Source: CAYVOV01 sp964453525
GTDB taxonomy: Bacteria > Chloroflexota > Dehalococcoidia > Dehalococcoidales > UBA2162
Direction of reading: 5' to 3'
DNA length: 64,000 nucleotides
Assembly (NCBI GenBank): GCA_964453525.1
Contig: CAYVOV010000013.1
Coordinates: 40,091 to 104,090, forward strand
Shown here one piece after another: positions 8,852-17,067 of this stretch. Under the pieces are notes generated by a model that saw only the letters and a list, made by a program, of their open reading frames with translations, was not told where the DNA came from and searched no databases. Position 1 is the first letter of the stretch. Each line of letters starts with the position of its first letter. A program made the position numbers and the translations under genes.

Positions 8852-8880
8852 TTGACAGCAGGCGTGGATTATGGTCTAAT
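8852..8880 (+). promoter_or_regulatory. Consensus sigma-70-type promoter for the 8.9-kb RNA
   Basis: TTGACA at 8852-8857, a 17-base spacer, then TCTAAT at 8875-8880. The -35 is perfect and the -10 has one mismatch. The predicted transcript starts near 8887 and meets an intrinsic terminator about 260 bases later with no convincing reading frame between. Confidence 0.7.
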
Positions 8881-8886
8881 TTATAT

Positions 8887-9152
8887 GAGAAGCTACATGC
8901 TACCACTCGAATATTGCTTCGGAGGTGGGTCATGAGGCTTCATGCAAGACTCGGAGTATGGCAGGTTGATTTTTAGAGCCCTGCCGGGAGGCAGGGCAAC
9001 CCGGAACCTGAACCTGGCTCGATGAAATGGATGAGAGACGAGTCTCAGAAAAGAGAGGTCTGCTGCGGTAGTGATAACCGCAAGTGAGTCGGGTTCGAGG
9101 TAGACTTTAGACAAGGATGGAGGGCATTTAACCGTGCCCTCCATTATTATTC
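8887..9152 (+). ncRNA. Probable structured non-coding RNA (family not recognised)
   Basis: An independent transcription unit bounded by a good promoter and a terminator. Several helices can be drawn. CCACTC pairs with GAGGTGG early on. CATGA/TCATG encloses GGCT. A perfect 8-bp helix GCCCTGCC/GGCAGGGC has a GGGA loop at 8978-8997. A long-range helix joins ACCTGAACCTGGCTC (about 9006-9020) to GAGTCGGGTTCGAGGT (about 9087-9102), and inside it sit GAGAC/GTCTC and TGCGGT/ACCGCA hairpins. The core motifs of tmRNA, RNase P RNA, SRP RNA and common riboswitches were looked for and not found. It may be a trans-acting RNA or a long leader of the DUF1893 operon that starts at 9270. Confidence 0.6.
9119..9152 (+). 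terminator. Intrinsic terminator of the 8.9-kb RNA
   Basis: GGAGGGCA (9119-9126) pairs perfectly with TGCCCTCC (9135-9142) across an 8-base loop, followed by the T-rich tail ATTATTATTCTC. Confidence 0.75.
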
Positions 9153-9269
9153 TCACCTGAAAGTCCTTCTCCATTCATAGCACACAATTCATGTACGTTT
9201 GAGCAACACAGCGTCAAACTTGACATTAAAAATACGGGAGATTTATTATCCCGTAAAGGAAAGTTCATA

Positions 9270-9680
9270 ATGAATATGGATTTGTTTAAAGAGTTCCTGA
9301 CAAGCGACGATACCCTGCGAGTGTATGAAGACAGTACGCTTGTTTTTTCTTCCGAAAAAGACAGATTGCTGCCATTGCTTGAATACCTTGATGGATTGTC
9401 CGGTAATCCTCCGCAGGCAGTAATCTTTGATAAGATAGTCGGCAATGCGGCGGCACTATTATGTGTCATCGCTAACTGCCGGGAGGTTTACAGTCCGCTG
9501 GGCAGCCAACTGGCAATCCGGACACTGGATAAATACGGAATCAAATATCATTTTTCCGAAACCGTGCCGTATATTCAACAACCGAGCAAAGAAATGTGCC
9601 CGATGGAGAAACTATCACTGGATAAATCGCCGGAAGAATTCCACGAAACTATGAGAAATTTGATAAAACGGGAGGACTAA
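9270..9680 (+). CDS. DUF1893-family protein
   Basis: A 136-residue small cytosolic protein of the DUF1893 type. Its N-terminal pattern (a short strand, then LRVYEDSTLVFSSEKDRLLPLLEYL) and the middle block (AVIFDKIVGNAAALLCVIANCREVYSP) match that uncharacterised family. No catalytic motif can be assigned. The start is ATG at 9270 with AAAGGAAA upstream. It is followed four bases later by an aldo/keto reductase, so the two are cotranscribed. The structured RNA at 8887-9152 lies just upstream. Confidence 0.75.
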   Translation: MNMDLFKEFLTSDDTLRVYEDSTLVFSSEKDRLLPLLEYLDGLSGNPPQAVIFDKIVGNAAALLCVIANCREVYSPLGSQLAIRTLDKYGIKYHFSETVPYIQQPSKEMCPMEKLSLDKSPEEFHETMRNLIKRED

Positions 9681-9684
9681 CTAC

Positions 9685-10728
9685 ATGGAAAAGATAAGAC
9701 TCGGCAGGACTGAGATGATGGTATCGAGACTTGGCTTCGGGGGTATTCCTATTCAGAGGGATACCGAAGAAGATGCAGTAGCTGTGGTCAGGAAATGCCT
9801 TGACCTCGGTATCACTTTTCTCGATACCGCCAACGGGTACACGAACAGCGAGGAGCGTATCGGCAAAGCTATTGCCGGACGGCGCGATGAGGTTATTATC
9901 GCCACCAAGTCCGGCGGCAGGGACAGCAAAACTGTGAAAGAACATTTGAAGTTGAGTCTGGAGCGCCTTGGTACCGAATATATAGACCTTTACCAGTTTC
10001 ACAACGTGGCTGATTCCGGAAGCCTGGAGAAAGTGCTGGCTCCGGGCGGACCGCTGGCTGTAGCGGAGGAGGCTAAAAAAGCCGGAGTTATCAGGCACAT
10101 CGGAGTCACTTCCCATTCGATGGACATAGCCAAAGAAATGGTAAAAACTGACCGCTTTGAGACGATTATGTTCCCCTTCAATTTCATAACCCTGGAAGCG
10201 GCTGAGGAACTGATACCACTCTGCCGGGAGCATGATGTAGGCTTCATTGCCATGAAGCCGCTGGCGGGAGGGATGCTGGATAGCATTGCCGTTGCTTTTA
10301 AATACCTCCTCCAGTTCCCGGACGTACTCCCGATTCCCGGTATAGAAGTGCCGCATGAGATAGAGGAGATTGTCCGGATTGCGGAGGGGCCTGCGGAAAT
10401 GACAAAAGCTGAAAAACAGGAGATGCAGCGGCTCCGGGACGAACTGGGTACTCAGTTCTGCCGCCGCTGTAACTACTGCCAGCCCTGCACGGTGGAGATA
10501 CCGATTTCCACGATAATGATAAGTCCCAGCTTTTTCAAGCGGATGCCGCCGGAGCGTTTCTTCCGCGAAATGGTCAATGCGGCAATGGAAAAAGCTACCG
10601 AATGTGTCGACTGCGGAGAATGCGAAGAAAGGTGCCCTTACCATCTGCCCATCAGACAAATCACGTATGAGCGGATACAGTGGTACAATGCCGAAAAGAA
10701 GAAGTTCGAAGAAGCGACCGCTTCCTGA
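9685..10728 (+). CDS. Aldo/keto reductase with C-terminal 4Fe-4S domain
   Basis: A 347-residue protein. The first 270 or so residues form an AKR barrel with the tetrad residues in LDTANGY, ATKSGG and YQFHN. The tail has two cysteine groups, CRRCNYCQPC and CVDCGECEERCPY, typical of ferredoxin-like 4Fe-4S binding. Such enzymes are common in anaerobes and probably exchange electrons with ferredoxin or reduce a carbonyl with NAD(P)H; the substrate is unknown. It sits between the DUF1893 gene (four-base gap) and a metallo-beta-lactamase-fold gene (42-base gap), so an operon is likely. Confidence 0.88.
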   Translation: MEKIRLGRTEMMVSRLGFGGIPIQRDTEEDAVAVVRKCLDLGITFLDTANGYTNSEERIGKAIAGRRDEVIIATKSGGRDSKTVKEHLKLSLERLGTEYIDLYQFHNVADSGSLEKVLAPGGPLAVAEEAKKAGVIRHIGVTSHSMDIAKEMVKTDRFETIMFPFNFITLEAAEELIPLCREHDVGFIAMKPLAGGMLDSIAVAFKYLLQFPDVLPIPGIEVPHEIEEIVRIAEGPAEMTKAEKQEMQRLRDELGTQFCRRCNYCQPCTVEIPISTIMISPSFFKRMPPERFFREMVNAAMEKATECVDCGECEERCPYHLPIRQITYERIQWYNAEKKKFEEATAS

Positions 10729-10770
10729 TGGCTCTGCCTGATTTCTTTTCTATAGTGAAAGGAGTGAAGA

Positions 10771-11586
10771 ATGCAAAAACTTACCGATAACGTTTATGTC
10801 GAGACTGAATTTCAGGGTTCCAACAACAGTTTTGTCGTCACCTCCGAAGGGGTGGTAATGATTGATACTCCTCAGATACCGGCGGACGCTATAAAGTGGC
10901 GGGATGAGATTGCAAAGCACGGAAAGGTCCGGTACCTGATAAACACTGAGCCTCACGGCGACCACTTCAGCGGCAATTATTACTTCGAAGGCACGGTAGT
11001 AGCTCATGAGGGAGTCAGAGAAACGATTTTAGCCACACCGCCGGAACAGATGACGGAACGCGTTCAGCAGATGCATCCTGAAAGCCTTGCCCTTCTAAAG
11101 GGATACCAGTACCGTCTTCCTGCAATTACCCTTTCCGAAAGGTTGACCCTGTATCTGGGCAATCATACCTTCCAGCTGATAAATCTCCCCGGGCATACCG
11201 CCTACCAGGTGGCGGTGTATGTTCCCGAGGAAAAAGTTATCTTCACCTCGGACAATGTGGTCTATAGTACCCAGCCTTTTATGTTTGCGGCGCTCCCCTA
11301 CGACTGGCTGAAATCGCTGAAACGACTTCAGGAACTGGATGCCGATACGCTAGTGCCAGGGCACGGAAATGTCTGCAAAAAGGATTATCTCACCAGAATG
11401 AGCTCTAAAGTTCAGGCCTGGATAAATGCCGCCACCACCGCAATGGACCGGGGAATGAGCCTGGAAGAAGCCCAGAAAGACGATGCCCTGCTCGAGCAGT
11501 GCTCCATCAGGATAGGTACAGACCCTACGGCGGAGCGGTCAAGAATGATGAACATGGCTCGCCTTTATGAGGTGCTGAAAAAGTAG
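10771..11586 (+). CDS. Metallo-beta-lactamase-fold hydrolase with altered metal motif
   Basis: A 271-residue MBL-fold protein. The metal motif reads NTEPHGDH where HxHxDH is usual, so the first histidine is Glu. The later ligands are present: His in LPGHTAYQV, Asp in FTSDNV and His in LVPGHGNV. An active metal site with a changed first ligand is likely. The substrate is unknown. AAGGAG lies upstream of the ATG at 10771. It closes the DUF1893/AKR/MBL gene run and converges with the hydrolase gene at 11608. Confidence 0.8.
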   Translation: MQKLTDNVYVETEFQGSNNSFVVTSEGVVMIDTPQIPADAIKWRDEIAKHGKVRYLINTEPHGDHFSGNYYFEGTVVAHEGVRETILATPPEQMTERVQQMHPESLALLKGYQYRLPAITLSERLTLYLGNHTFQLINLPGHTAYQVAVYVPEEKVIFTSDNVVYSTQPFMFAALPYDWLKSLKRLQELDADTLVPGHGNVCKKDYLTRMSSKVQAWINAATTAMDRGMSLEEAQKDDALLEQCSIRIGTDPTAERSRMMNMARLYEVLKK

Positions 11587-11607
11587 TATAAAATGTCTTC
11601 AGGCAAG

Positions 11608-12243
11608 TCAGACCGTATTAAAACCGGCGGCGAAGAACTCCGCTACACGGCGGGCAAGCTCTTCCTCATAGCCGACCATAGAGTGGTCGGCGCCCTCTAT
11701 TACCTGGTACTGCTCCGGTTGAGCCACGCCGGCAGTATGCTGGTGGAATTGCTCGATAGGTAGCATCTGGTCGTTATCGCCGATTAAATACAGCTTCGGT
11801 TTGCCGTATCCTTCCAGCTTTTCCCAGCCATCATCGCCCAGCGGCACGCAGGATAATGCTAGCATGCTTACGCGCTCATCACTGAGAGCGACCTCCAGAG
11901 CTACCATCGCTCCGAAAGAATATCCGGCCAGTCCGATTCTACCGGTGTCTACATCTGGTGTGGAGAGAACGAAATCAATAGCCGCTCTGGTATCGTCCCG
12001 TTCGCCGATTCCTTCCCCGAAGCTGCCTTCACTGCCGCCCACACCTCTGAAATTGAACCTGAAAGCGGCTATTGATTGCCTGAACAACGCCTCGCAGATA
12101 GCAAGTAACACGTTGTTGTCCATACTGCCGCCGCGGGGAGGATAAGGATGGCAGACAACCACCGCCGGGAAAGGCCCTTCTCCTCCAGGGAAATGCCATT
12201 CTCCTTCAAGAGTAATATCGCCACAGGAAAATTTCACCGTCAT
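11608..12243 (-). CDS. Alpha/beta hydrolase (dienelactone hydrolase/acyl-peptidase-like)
   Basis: A 211-residue alpha/beta hydrolase. The nucleophile elbow GYSFG is present, the acid is probably in IGDNDQML and the catalytic His in GADHSMVG. The N-terminal HPYPPRGGSMDNN oxyanion region is typical of a small soluble hydrolase family. It hydrolyses an ester or similar bond; the substrate is unknown. Its start overlaps the stop of rarA by four bases (ATGA), so translation is coupled. Confidence 0.8.
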   Translation of the reverse strand: MTVKFSCGDITLEGEWHFPGGEGPFPAVVVCHPYPPRGGSMDNNVLLAICEALFRQSIAAFRFNFRGVGGSEGSFGEGIGERDDTRAAIDFVLSTPDVDTGRIGLAGYSFGAMVALEVALSDERVSMLALSCVPLGDDGWEKLEGYGKPKLYLIGDNDQMLPIEQFHQHTAGVAQPEQYQVIEGADHSMVGYEEELARRVAEFFAAGFNTV

Positions 12244-13661
12244 TCCGTTGTTTCTTCTTCTGGTTCTTCAGTTAATTCGGCTATTTCAGTCTGTTCGGTT
12301 TCTGCGGTTTCTTCCGTTTCTTCCGTTTTATCTGCCTTTTTTCTGCCCGGCCACCATTTTTTCAGTCGGTTGACAATCTGTTTCTCGTATCCCTGTTCAC
12401 TGGGTGAATAGTACTGATTACCCTGGAGAGAGCCTGGCAGGTTTTGCTGCTCGACAAAGCTGTCCGGGTAATCATGAGCGTATTTGTATCCGGCGCCATA
12501 GCCCATTTCTTTCATCAGCGGGGTTACCGCGTTGCGTAGATGAAAAGGCACCGCTTGTTCGGCACTCTTTTTGATTTCCTCCTGGACCCGTGAGTATCCC
12601 TCATAAAGAGAGTTGCTTTTCGGAGCGGTAGCCAGGTAAACGGTCGCCTCGGCAAGAGCCAGATTACCCTCGGGCATGCCGATAAAATGGACCGCTTGCT
12701 GGGCTGCCATAGCGATTACAAGAGCCTGAGGGTCAGCCATGCCGACGTCCTCAGTGGCAAACCTGACAAGGCGGCGAGCAATGTAAAGGGGGTCTTCTCC
12801 CGCTTCCAGCATTCTTGCCAGCCAGTACATCGAAGCATCCGGGTCCGAACCCCGCATTGACTTGTGGAGAGCCGAAATAAGGTCGTAATGCTGGTCTCCT
12901 GCCTTATCGTAGCGCAGCGCTGGGTGCTGGACGGCATCTTCAATAATTGATAAGGGAATAATACGCTTGCCGCTGGCATCGGGAGGAGTGGTCAGAGTCG
13001 CCATTTCAAGGGCATTCAGGGCAATGCGGGCATCACCCTTTGACATGGTTATAAGATGGTCTACTGCCTCGGGCGTCAGTTGGACATTTAGTGCTCCCAT
13101 TCCCCTCAGCCTGTCCCTCAACGCTCTCATTATTATGACACGGATTTCATCATCGATAAGCGGGTTCAGGGTAAGCACCTGGCATCTGGAGAGAAGAGGT
13201 GAAGTAACCTCAAACGACGGGTTTTCCGTGGTGGCGCCAATCAGGGTAACAGTACCGTCTTCGACATAGGGCAGGATGGCGTCCTGCTGGGCTTTATTAA
13301 AACGGTGGATCTCATCAATGAAAAGTATCGTTTTCTGGTGATAAATTCTGGAGCGTTCCTTTGATTCCTCTATTATCCGGCGCAGTTCAGCCACTCCGGC
13401 GCTGACGGCGCTGACGGCGCTGAAGTATGAATCGGTGGTACTGGCTATTACGTAAGCCAGGGTGGTCTTACCGCTACCCGGTGGACCCCATAGAACGATT
13501 GACGGTATCCGCCCGGCTTCGATAGCCCGGCGCAGCACTCTTCCTTCGCCGACGAGGTGCTCCTGACCGACGAACTCATGCAGTGTTGCCGGTCTCATCC
13601 GTGTAGCCAGCGGTGCTTGCCGTCCTTTTTGCTCCTCCTGCTGATGCTCAAACATATCCAT
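12240..13661 (-). CDS. rarA: Replication-associated recombination protein A (AAA+ ATPase)
   Basis: A 473-residue MgsA/RarA protein. Walker A is GPPGSGKTT and Walker B is LFIDEIHRF, followed by GATTENPSFE and the C-terminal tetramerisation region (MKEMGYGAGYKYAHDYP). RarA acts at stalled replication forks and on gaps. The last 30 or so residues are a Glu/Thr-rich tail (TEETEETAETEQTE), which is not part of the core family. GGGGGTG upstream of the ATG serves as ribosome site. It overlaps the downstream hydrolase gene by four bases. Confidence 0.93.
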   Translation of the reverse strand: MDMFEHQQEEQKGRQAPLATRMRPATLHEFVGQEHLVGEGRVLRRAIEAGRIPSIVLWGPPGSGKTTLAYVIASTTDSYFSAVSAVSAGVAELRRIIEESKERSRIYHQKTILFIDEIHRFNKAQQDAILPYVEDGTVTLIGATTENPSFEVTSPLLSRCQVLTLNPLIDDEIRVIIMRALRDRLRGMGALNVQLTPEAVDHLITMSKGDARIALNALEMATLTTPPDASGKRIIPLSIIEDAVQHPALRYDKAGDQHYDLISALHKSMRGSDPDASMYWLARMLEAGEDPLYIARRLVRFATEDVGMADPQALVIAMAAQQAVHFIGMPEGNLALAEATVYLATAPKSNSLYEGYSRVQEEIKKSAEQAVPFHLRNAVTPLMKEMGYGAGYKYAHDYPDSFVEQQNLPGSLQGNQYYSPSEQGYEKQIVNRLKKWWPGRKKADKTEETEETAETEQTEIAELTEEPEEETTE

Positions 13662-13769
13662 AGTTTAACACCCCCCTGAATTATGCTCCACTGCCCATAT
13701 GCTTGTAGTATATTATTTCAGGGCCGTTTTCATCAAGGTTTACTATTTGTATAACCTCCATCCTCCTCT

Positions 13770-13839
13770 GGTAAAATCCTAAATCAGAATTTCTAAACTC
13801 TAAACATTTAGGATTTAGTATTTAGGGCTTGGTATTTTA
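13770..13839. repeat. Dispersed AT-rich repeat, copy 1 (GTAAAATCCT...GGATTTAGTATTTAGG)
   Basis: A 70-base palindromic AT-rich element downstream of the DUF2779 gene. It begins GTAAAATCCT, contains AATTTCTAAACTCTAAA and ends in GGATTTAGTATTTAGG followed by TTGGTATTTT. A diverged second copy with the same order of motifs is at 30867-30950. Confidence 0.6.
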
Positions 13840-13878
13840 AAGAGTAGGAGCTTCGCTCATCTTCAAAACTCCCGTTTG

Positions 13879-15324
13879 TTATGCATACTCCAAAAGCTTG
13901 CGGTGTAATTCCACCATTGCCATGGTATCCTGCTCGCAGTATTTCAGAAGCTGTCTTTTAATTAGCTCGGCTTCTCCGGCTTCATATTTACCCAGTGCCA
14001 GGCAGGCAAAGGCTGCCATGGCTGAGTCGCCATCAGAAATCTCCATACCATTATAGGACATCTCCGGCACCAGCACCGGCAGTGTTCTCTTTATAGATGT
14101 ACTGCCGTGAAAATCCGGGTGATAGAAGTTCTTTCTGGTAATTGCCTCAAGGTCTACAATCCGCTCTGATAAAGAGTTCAGTTCCTTTGAAAGGTCGGGA
14201 AACCACCGCACCAGGCTGTTGATTACAGCCTTTTCAAAGGCGGAATAGGCGACTATGCTGCCCTCTTTTCCGATATCCCTGATTAATTTCTCGGCGAGTT
14301 GCCTCCGGCAGTCCCGGGTCGGGTCAGCCAGGTATTCTCTGTGTTCAGGCACTGAATTCGTGTCCGGGCACACGTGTATTGAGTACTGCGTGGGAATCTG
14401 GGTATAAGGGGCGATATCCGGGTAGAGCGGAATTACTGTCATAACAGTCTCAAAATCAAGATAGTAAGCGGGGAATGTAATTGATTCCAGGGCAATTCTC
14501 AGATTTTCTCCTACGAAAGCCTGTCCCGATACCACACAGTCCCTCGCCCTTGCCTGGTTTTCGGTTAAAGAGAAATCAGCCGGGATATCCTCGATACGGA
14601 ATATTCCTGATGCCGTCAGCTCACTGAACCTGGATTGATTCAATCTTGGGATTTCGAAGATGTGATTCCTGGTGTCCTTGCCCAGGCAGTCTTTGAACAG
14701 GTCACAGCCTCGGCACTCGTAGATAAGAACCGGTTCCGGTTTTTCTGGAGCGCGCGTTATCTTTTCTACCTGTTCCCAGGATGGCTTGAATTCCTCGACC
14801 TTTGCCAGGACTTCCTCTGTATGGTCGATTTCAGTGAAAAGTTTTTTATTATCCATTCCCAGGCGGAAGTCCTTTGAGACGAGCAGCAGTGAGATACCGG
14901 ATATAGTTACCCCGCAGCGCTGAAGGACCATGGTGGTGTAAGCCATGTCGTCGATGAATTCTTCCCTGTCATTGATGCTGGATTTGACTTCACAGAGGTG
15001 CCAGCCGTTATCCGTCCTCTTTAAAATATCCGCCCTGGCGGCAAAGCTGTCGGTAAGGAAAGCCCCCTCGAATATGACCGTGACGCCAGCGTCCTCCATC
15101 AGGTTTTCTGTCCTGTTTGTGACGACGGTTAAGTCTACTTCGTTTATAAGGATGCCTTCCGGGTAGAGTTCTCTGGCTCTCCTGCCAATCTCAAGACCCT
15201 GCTCGATGCGGAATTTATCACCGGGTGATAGCACTTCCGTAATTTCCCCGGACCGCATCAGCCATCCCAAAGTCGGGCAGACCAGACCATTCAGGAATAT
15301 TTCTTTTGAAACGTTCTTTGTCAT
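13879..15324 (-). CDS. DUF2779 protein: Cas4-like Fe-S PD-(D/E)XK domain fused to DEDD exonuclease-like domain
   Basis: A 481-residue protein. The N-terminal half has a RecB/Cas4-type nuclease layout: an early Cys16, the ARADIL...CEVKSS catalytic block near residues 95-117, and CRGCDLFKDC near 205, so four cysteines could hold an Fe-S cluster. The C-terminal DUF2779 half begins YYLDFET near residue 288 and ends with YCEQDTMAMVEL, matching ExoI and ExoIII-type motifs of DEDD 3'-5' exonucleases. It is probably a DNA-processing enzyme with two nuclease sites. It shares a four-base overlap with the AlbA_2-domain gene upstream, so the pair is an operon. No CRISPR array is present. Confidence 0.8.
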   Translation of the reverse strand: MTKNVSKEIFLNGLVCPTLGWLMRSGEITEVLSPGDKFRIEQGLEIGRRARELYPEGILINEVDLTVVTNRTENLMEDAGVTVIFEGAFLTDSFAARADILKRTDNGWHLCEVKSSINDREEFIDDMAYTTMVLQRCGVTISGISLLLVSKDFRLGMDNKKLFTEIDHTEEVLAKVEEFKPSWEQVEKITRAPEKPEPVLIYECRGCDLFKDCLGKDTRNHIFEIPRLNQSRFSELTASGIFRIEDIPADFSLTENQARARDCVVSGQAFVGENLRIALESITFPAYYLDFETVMTVIPLYPDIAPYTQIPTQYSIHVCPDTNSVPEHREYLADPTRDCRRQLAEKLIRDIGKEGSIVAYSAFEKAVINSLVRWFPDLSKELNSLSERIVDLEAITRKNFYHPDFHGSTSIKRTLPVLVPEMSYNGMEISDGDSAMAAFACLALGKYEAGEAELIKRQLLKYCEQDTMAMVELHRKLLEYA

Positions 15325-15908
15325 AAAGACTCCTTACCAAGTCTTATACATTCTCTTATTAGTTGCCTCCATTCAGGTGTCGGATCAATTGTAGCAGCAA
15401 CACGTGTCTCTGCGCTCTCAGTTCTAATGTATATACAACCTGCTCTAAGAATAAATTCACTATCTTCTGAAGATTTACAATCTTTCATACATACACAAGG
15501 ATATTGTTGAAAACGCGATATTTTTATTATTGGATATCTGATACCAGCGAATTCTTCTTTATAAATCCGAACTGCTATTCTATCTTGATCACCTAGATAC
15601 TTCTCAACATGCTGACACAACTTCGTAACCTCATAAGAGGCAACTATTTCATCTGTAATAGCAGGGTCTGGTGCAATACTTTTATCTTTCTGCTCCTTGT
15701 ATCCAACAATTAAATGACCGCCACCAGAATTTGCTAACGCCAGTATGTGCTTTACTAATTTGGCGGCGAAGTTAGTTCTTCTATCAAACTTCACAGCGGC
15801 TTTATAATCGACATTTCTCGATTCCACCGGAAATTCTAGTAATTCCTTAAGATATCTGGGATCTTCTTCTTTAATATATCTAGGTTCTCGTTCTAGCATG
15901 GGTGTCAT
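15321..15908 (-). CDS. AlbA_2 (Schlafen-type) putative nucleic-acid-binding protein
   Basis: A 195-residue protein whose N-terminal part matches the AlbA_2/Schlafen AAA_4 domain: ESRNVDYKAAVKFD, then KHILALANSGGGHLIVGYKE. The domain binds ATP or nucleic acid. The usual C-terminal helix-turn-helix region is short or absent. The gene is visibly AT-richer than its neighbours, hinting at transfer. It overlaps the DUF2779 nuclease gene by four bases, so it probably regulates or targets that nuclease. A defence role is possible but unproven. Confidence 0.75.
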   Translation of the reverse strand: MTPMLEREPRYIKEEDPRYLKELLEFPVESRNVDYKAAVKFDRRTNFAAKLVKHILALANSGGGHLIVGYKEQKDKSIAPDPAITDEIVASYEVTKLCQHVEKYLGDQDRIAVRIYKEEFAGIRYPIIKISRFQQYPCVCMKDCKSSEDSEFILRAGCIYIRTESAETRVAATIDPTPEWRQLIRECIRLGKESL

Positions 15909-16005
15909 CCAATAGTCCTAGAAAAACTACATGGTAAAATCATATGCAGCAATTAAATACTTTACAGTTGCTTGATAAGGTGATTAATAAGAAACTAAAT
16001 TTGAT

Positions 16006-16575
16006 TTACCCGATAATAATATCATCCAGTTTGCGTTTCGGTACGTGGTGGGTGCTTTCGGCATCACGCCAGTAGGCATAGCTATCACCGGCGCTCATTG
16101 TCTCCAGCACCACTTTTTCGCCCGGCTCACCGAGAGCAACCACCAGGGCAATGTCGTACTTCTCCGGTATGTTAAGGTTCTTTCTGAGCACGTCTTTGTT
16201 AGCCGAACCGAGCATGCAGCCGCCGAGTCCCTTTTCCGTGGCGCTGAGCAGAATGCTCTGGGCAGCTATTCCGTGGTCGCAGCCCGCGTTCTGGGCTATC
16301 TCGGTATCGAGCAGGATGACGATATAGGCGGAAGGTCGTTCTCCTTCGGCGGGGCCCGGCCAGTCCCTGAGCAGTCCGGCCCAGCCGACGGTCTCGAATA
16401 TCTTGGCGTTCTTTTCCGGTTCGTTGGAGAGGATGTATTTCAGCGCCTGCCGGTTGGTGGCGGACGCCGAGCACCTTGCCAGGTCGACAAGCTCTCTCAG
16501 CGTCTCCATTGAGACCGGGACATCCTGGTGAAATCTCCTGTAACTCCGGTTCTTCAGTATCAGGTCTTTTAGCAT
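16006..16575 (-). CDS. Nitroreductase-family flavoprotein (short form)
   Basis: A 189-residue FMN-binding nitroreductase-fold protein. The N-terminal NRSYRRF motif binds FMN phosphate, and the C-terminal GLGGCMLGS block is typical. It uses NAD(P)H or another donor to reduce an unknown substrate and is probably a cytosolic dimer. GAAGGAGG precedes the ATG at 16575. It is one of four nitroreductase genes in the window and belongs to a different subgroup from the pair at 19503 and 56170. Confidence 0.85.
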   Translation of the reverse strand: MLKDLILKNRSYRRFHQDVPVSMETLRELVDLARCSASATNRQALKYILSNEPEKNAKIFETVGWAGLLRDWPGPAEGERPSAYIVILLDTEIAQNAGCDHGIAAQSILLSATEKGLGGCMLGSANKDVLRKNLNIPEKYDIALVVALGEPGEKVVLETMSAGDSYAYWRDAESTHHVPKRKLDDIIIG

Positions 16576-16620
16576 CCAGTCCTCCTTCAGTGTTTAGGCT
16601 ATTCTATGTATTCTCTCTTT

Positions 16621-16682
16621 CTTAAAGGGAGATAAAGAGGGATTTATGAAATCCCCCTTACTCCCCTTTTTCAAAGGGGGAA
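16621..16682. repeat. AAATCCCCCTTACTCCCC palindromic repeat, copy 1
   Basis: A GGGATTTATGAAATCCC core followed by CCTTACTCCCCTTTTTCAAAGGGGG. It is nearly the same as the copy at 16969-17031. The 16576-17067 gap holds no gene, only repeats. Confidence 0.7.
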
Positions 16683-16777
16683 TTGTTACGCCTTTCCTAG
16701 ACACCCCCGTTTCAAATTACTATACTGGTTCCAATTTTCCGTTATGCGTCATCCTAAAAGGTTAGTACCTGTTCATT

Positions 16778-16852
16778 CCGTCATTCCCGCGAAGGCGGGA
16801 ATCCAGTAATCCAAACCACCAGCCTAGATTCCGGATCAAGTCCGGAATGACA
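16778..16852. repeat. Intergenic repeat (CATTCCCGCGAAGGCGGGAATCC and relatives)
   Basis: CATTCCCGCGAAGGCGGGAA (a GC-rich hairpin) is followed by GATTCCGGATCAAGTCCGGAATGAC, a second hairpin. This type of short palindrome is widely dispersed between genes in many environmental bacteria. Confidence 0.65.
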
Positions 16853-16968
16853 ATTCAATTTTTTCAGACAATTTTAAATTCTAATAAAGAGAGGCTTCGT
16901 TCCTATTGGACTCCCCGTTATTAAATTTTTCTAATTGTTAACAGCCTTGTTACTATATCTCCCTTTAC

Positions 16969-17031
16969 CAAAGGGAGATATAGAAGGATTTATAAAATCC
17001 CCCTTACTCCCCCTTTTTCAAAGGGAGATTT
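16969..17031. repeat. AAATCCCCCTTACTCCCC palindromic repeat, copy 2
   Basis: A second, direct copy of the 16621 element about 350 bases away: CCCTTTACCAAAGGG, then AAATCCCCCTTACTCCCC and TTTTTCAAAGGGAG. It lies just downstream of the Memo-AMMECR1 gene and may also act as a terminator on the minus strand. Confidence 0.7.
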
Positions 17032-17067
17032 TATTATGAAATAGGGCTTCGCCCCACTTTATTCCTC

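Noticed and set aside
8887..9152. tmRNA, RNase P RNA, SRP RNA or a common riboswitch
   Set aside because: Core motifs (tmRNA tRNA-like ends, RNase P P4, the SRP GGAAGGAAGC-type apical loop, T-box, SAM, FMN and cobalamin boxes) were looked for and not seen.
8893..9174. Open frame on the minus strand across the 8.9-kb RNA
   Set aside because: It has no homologous pattern and runs against a promoter/terminator-bounded structured transcript on the plus strand.
13879..15324. CRISPR-associated Cas4 and a CRISPR locus
   Set aside because: The protein is Cas4-like only in its first half, and no direct-repeat array or other cas gene exists in the window.
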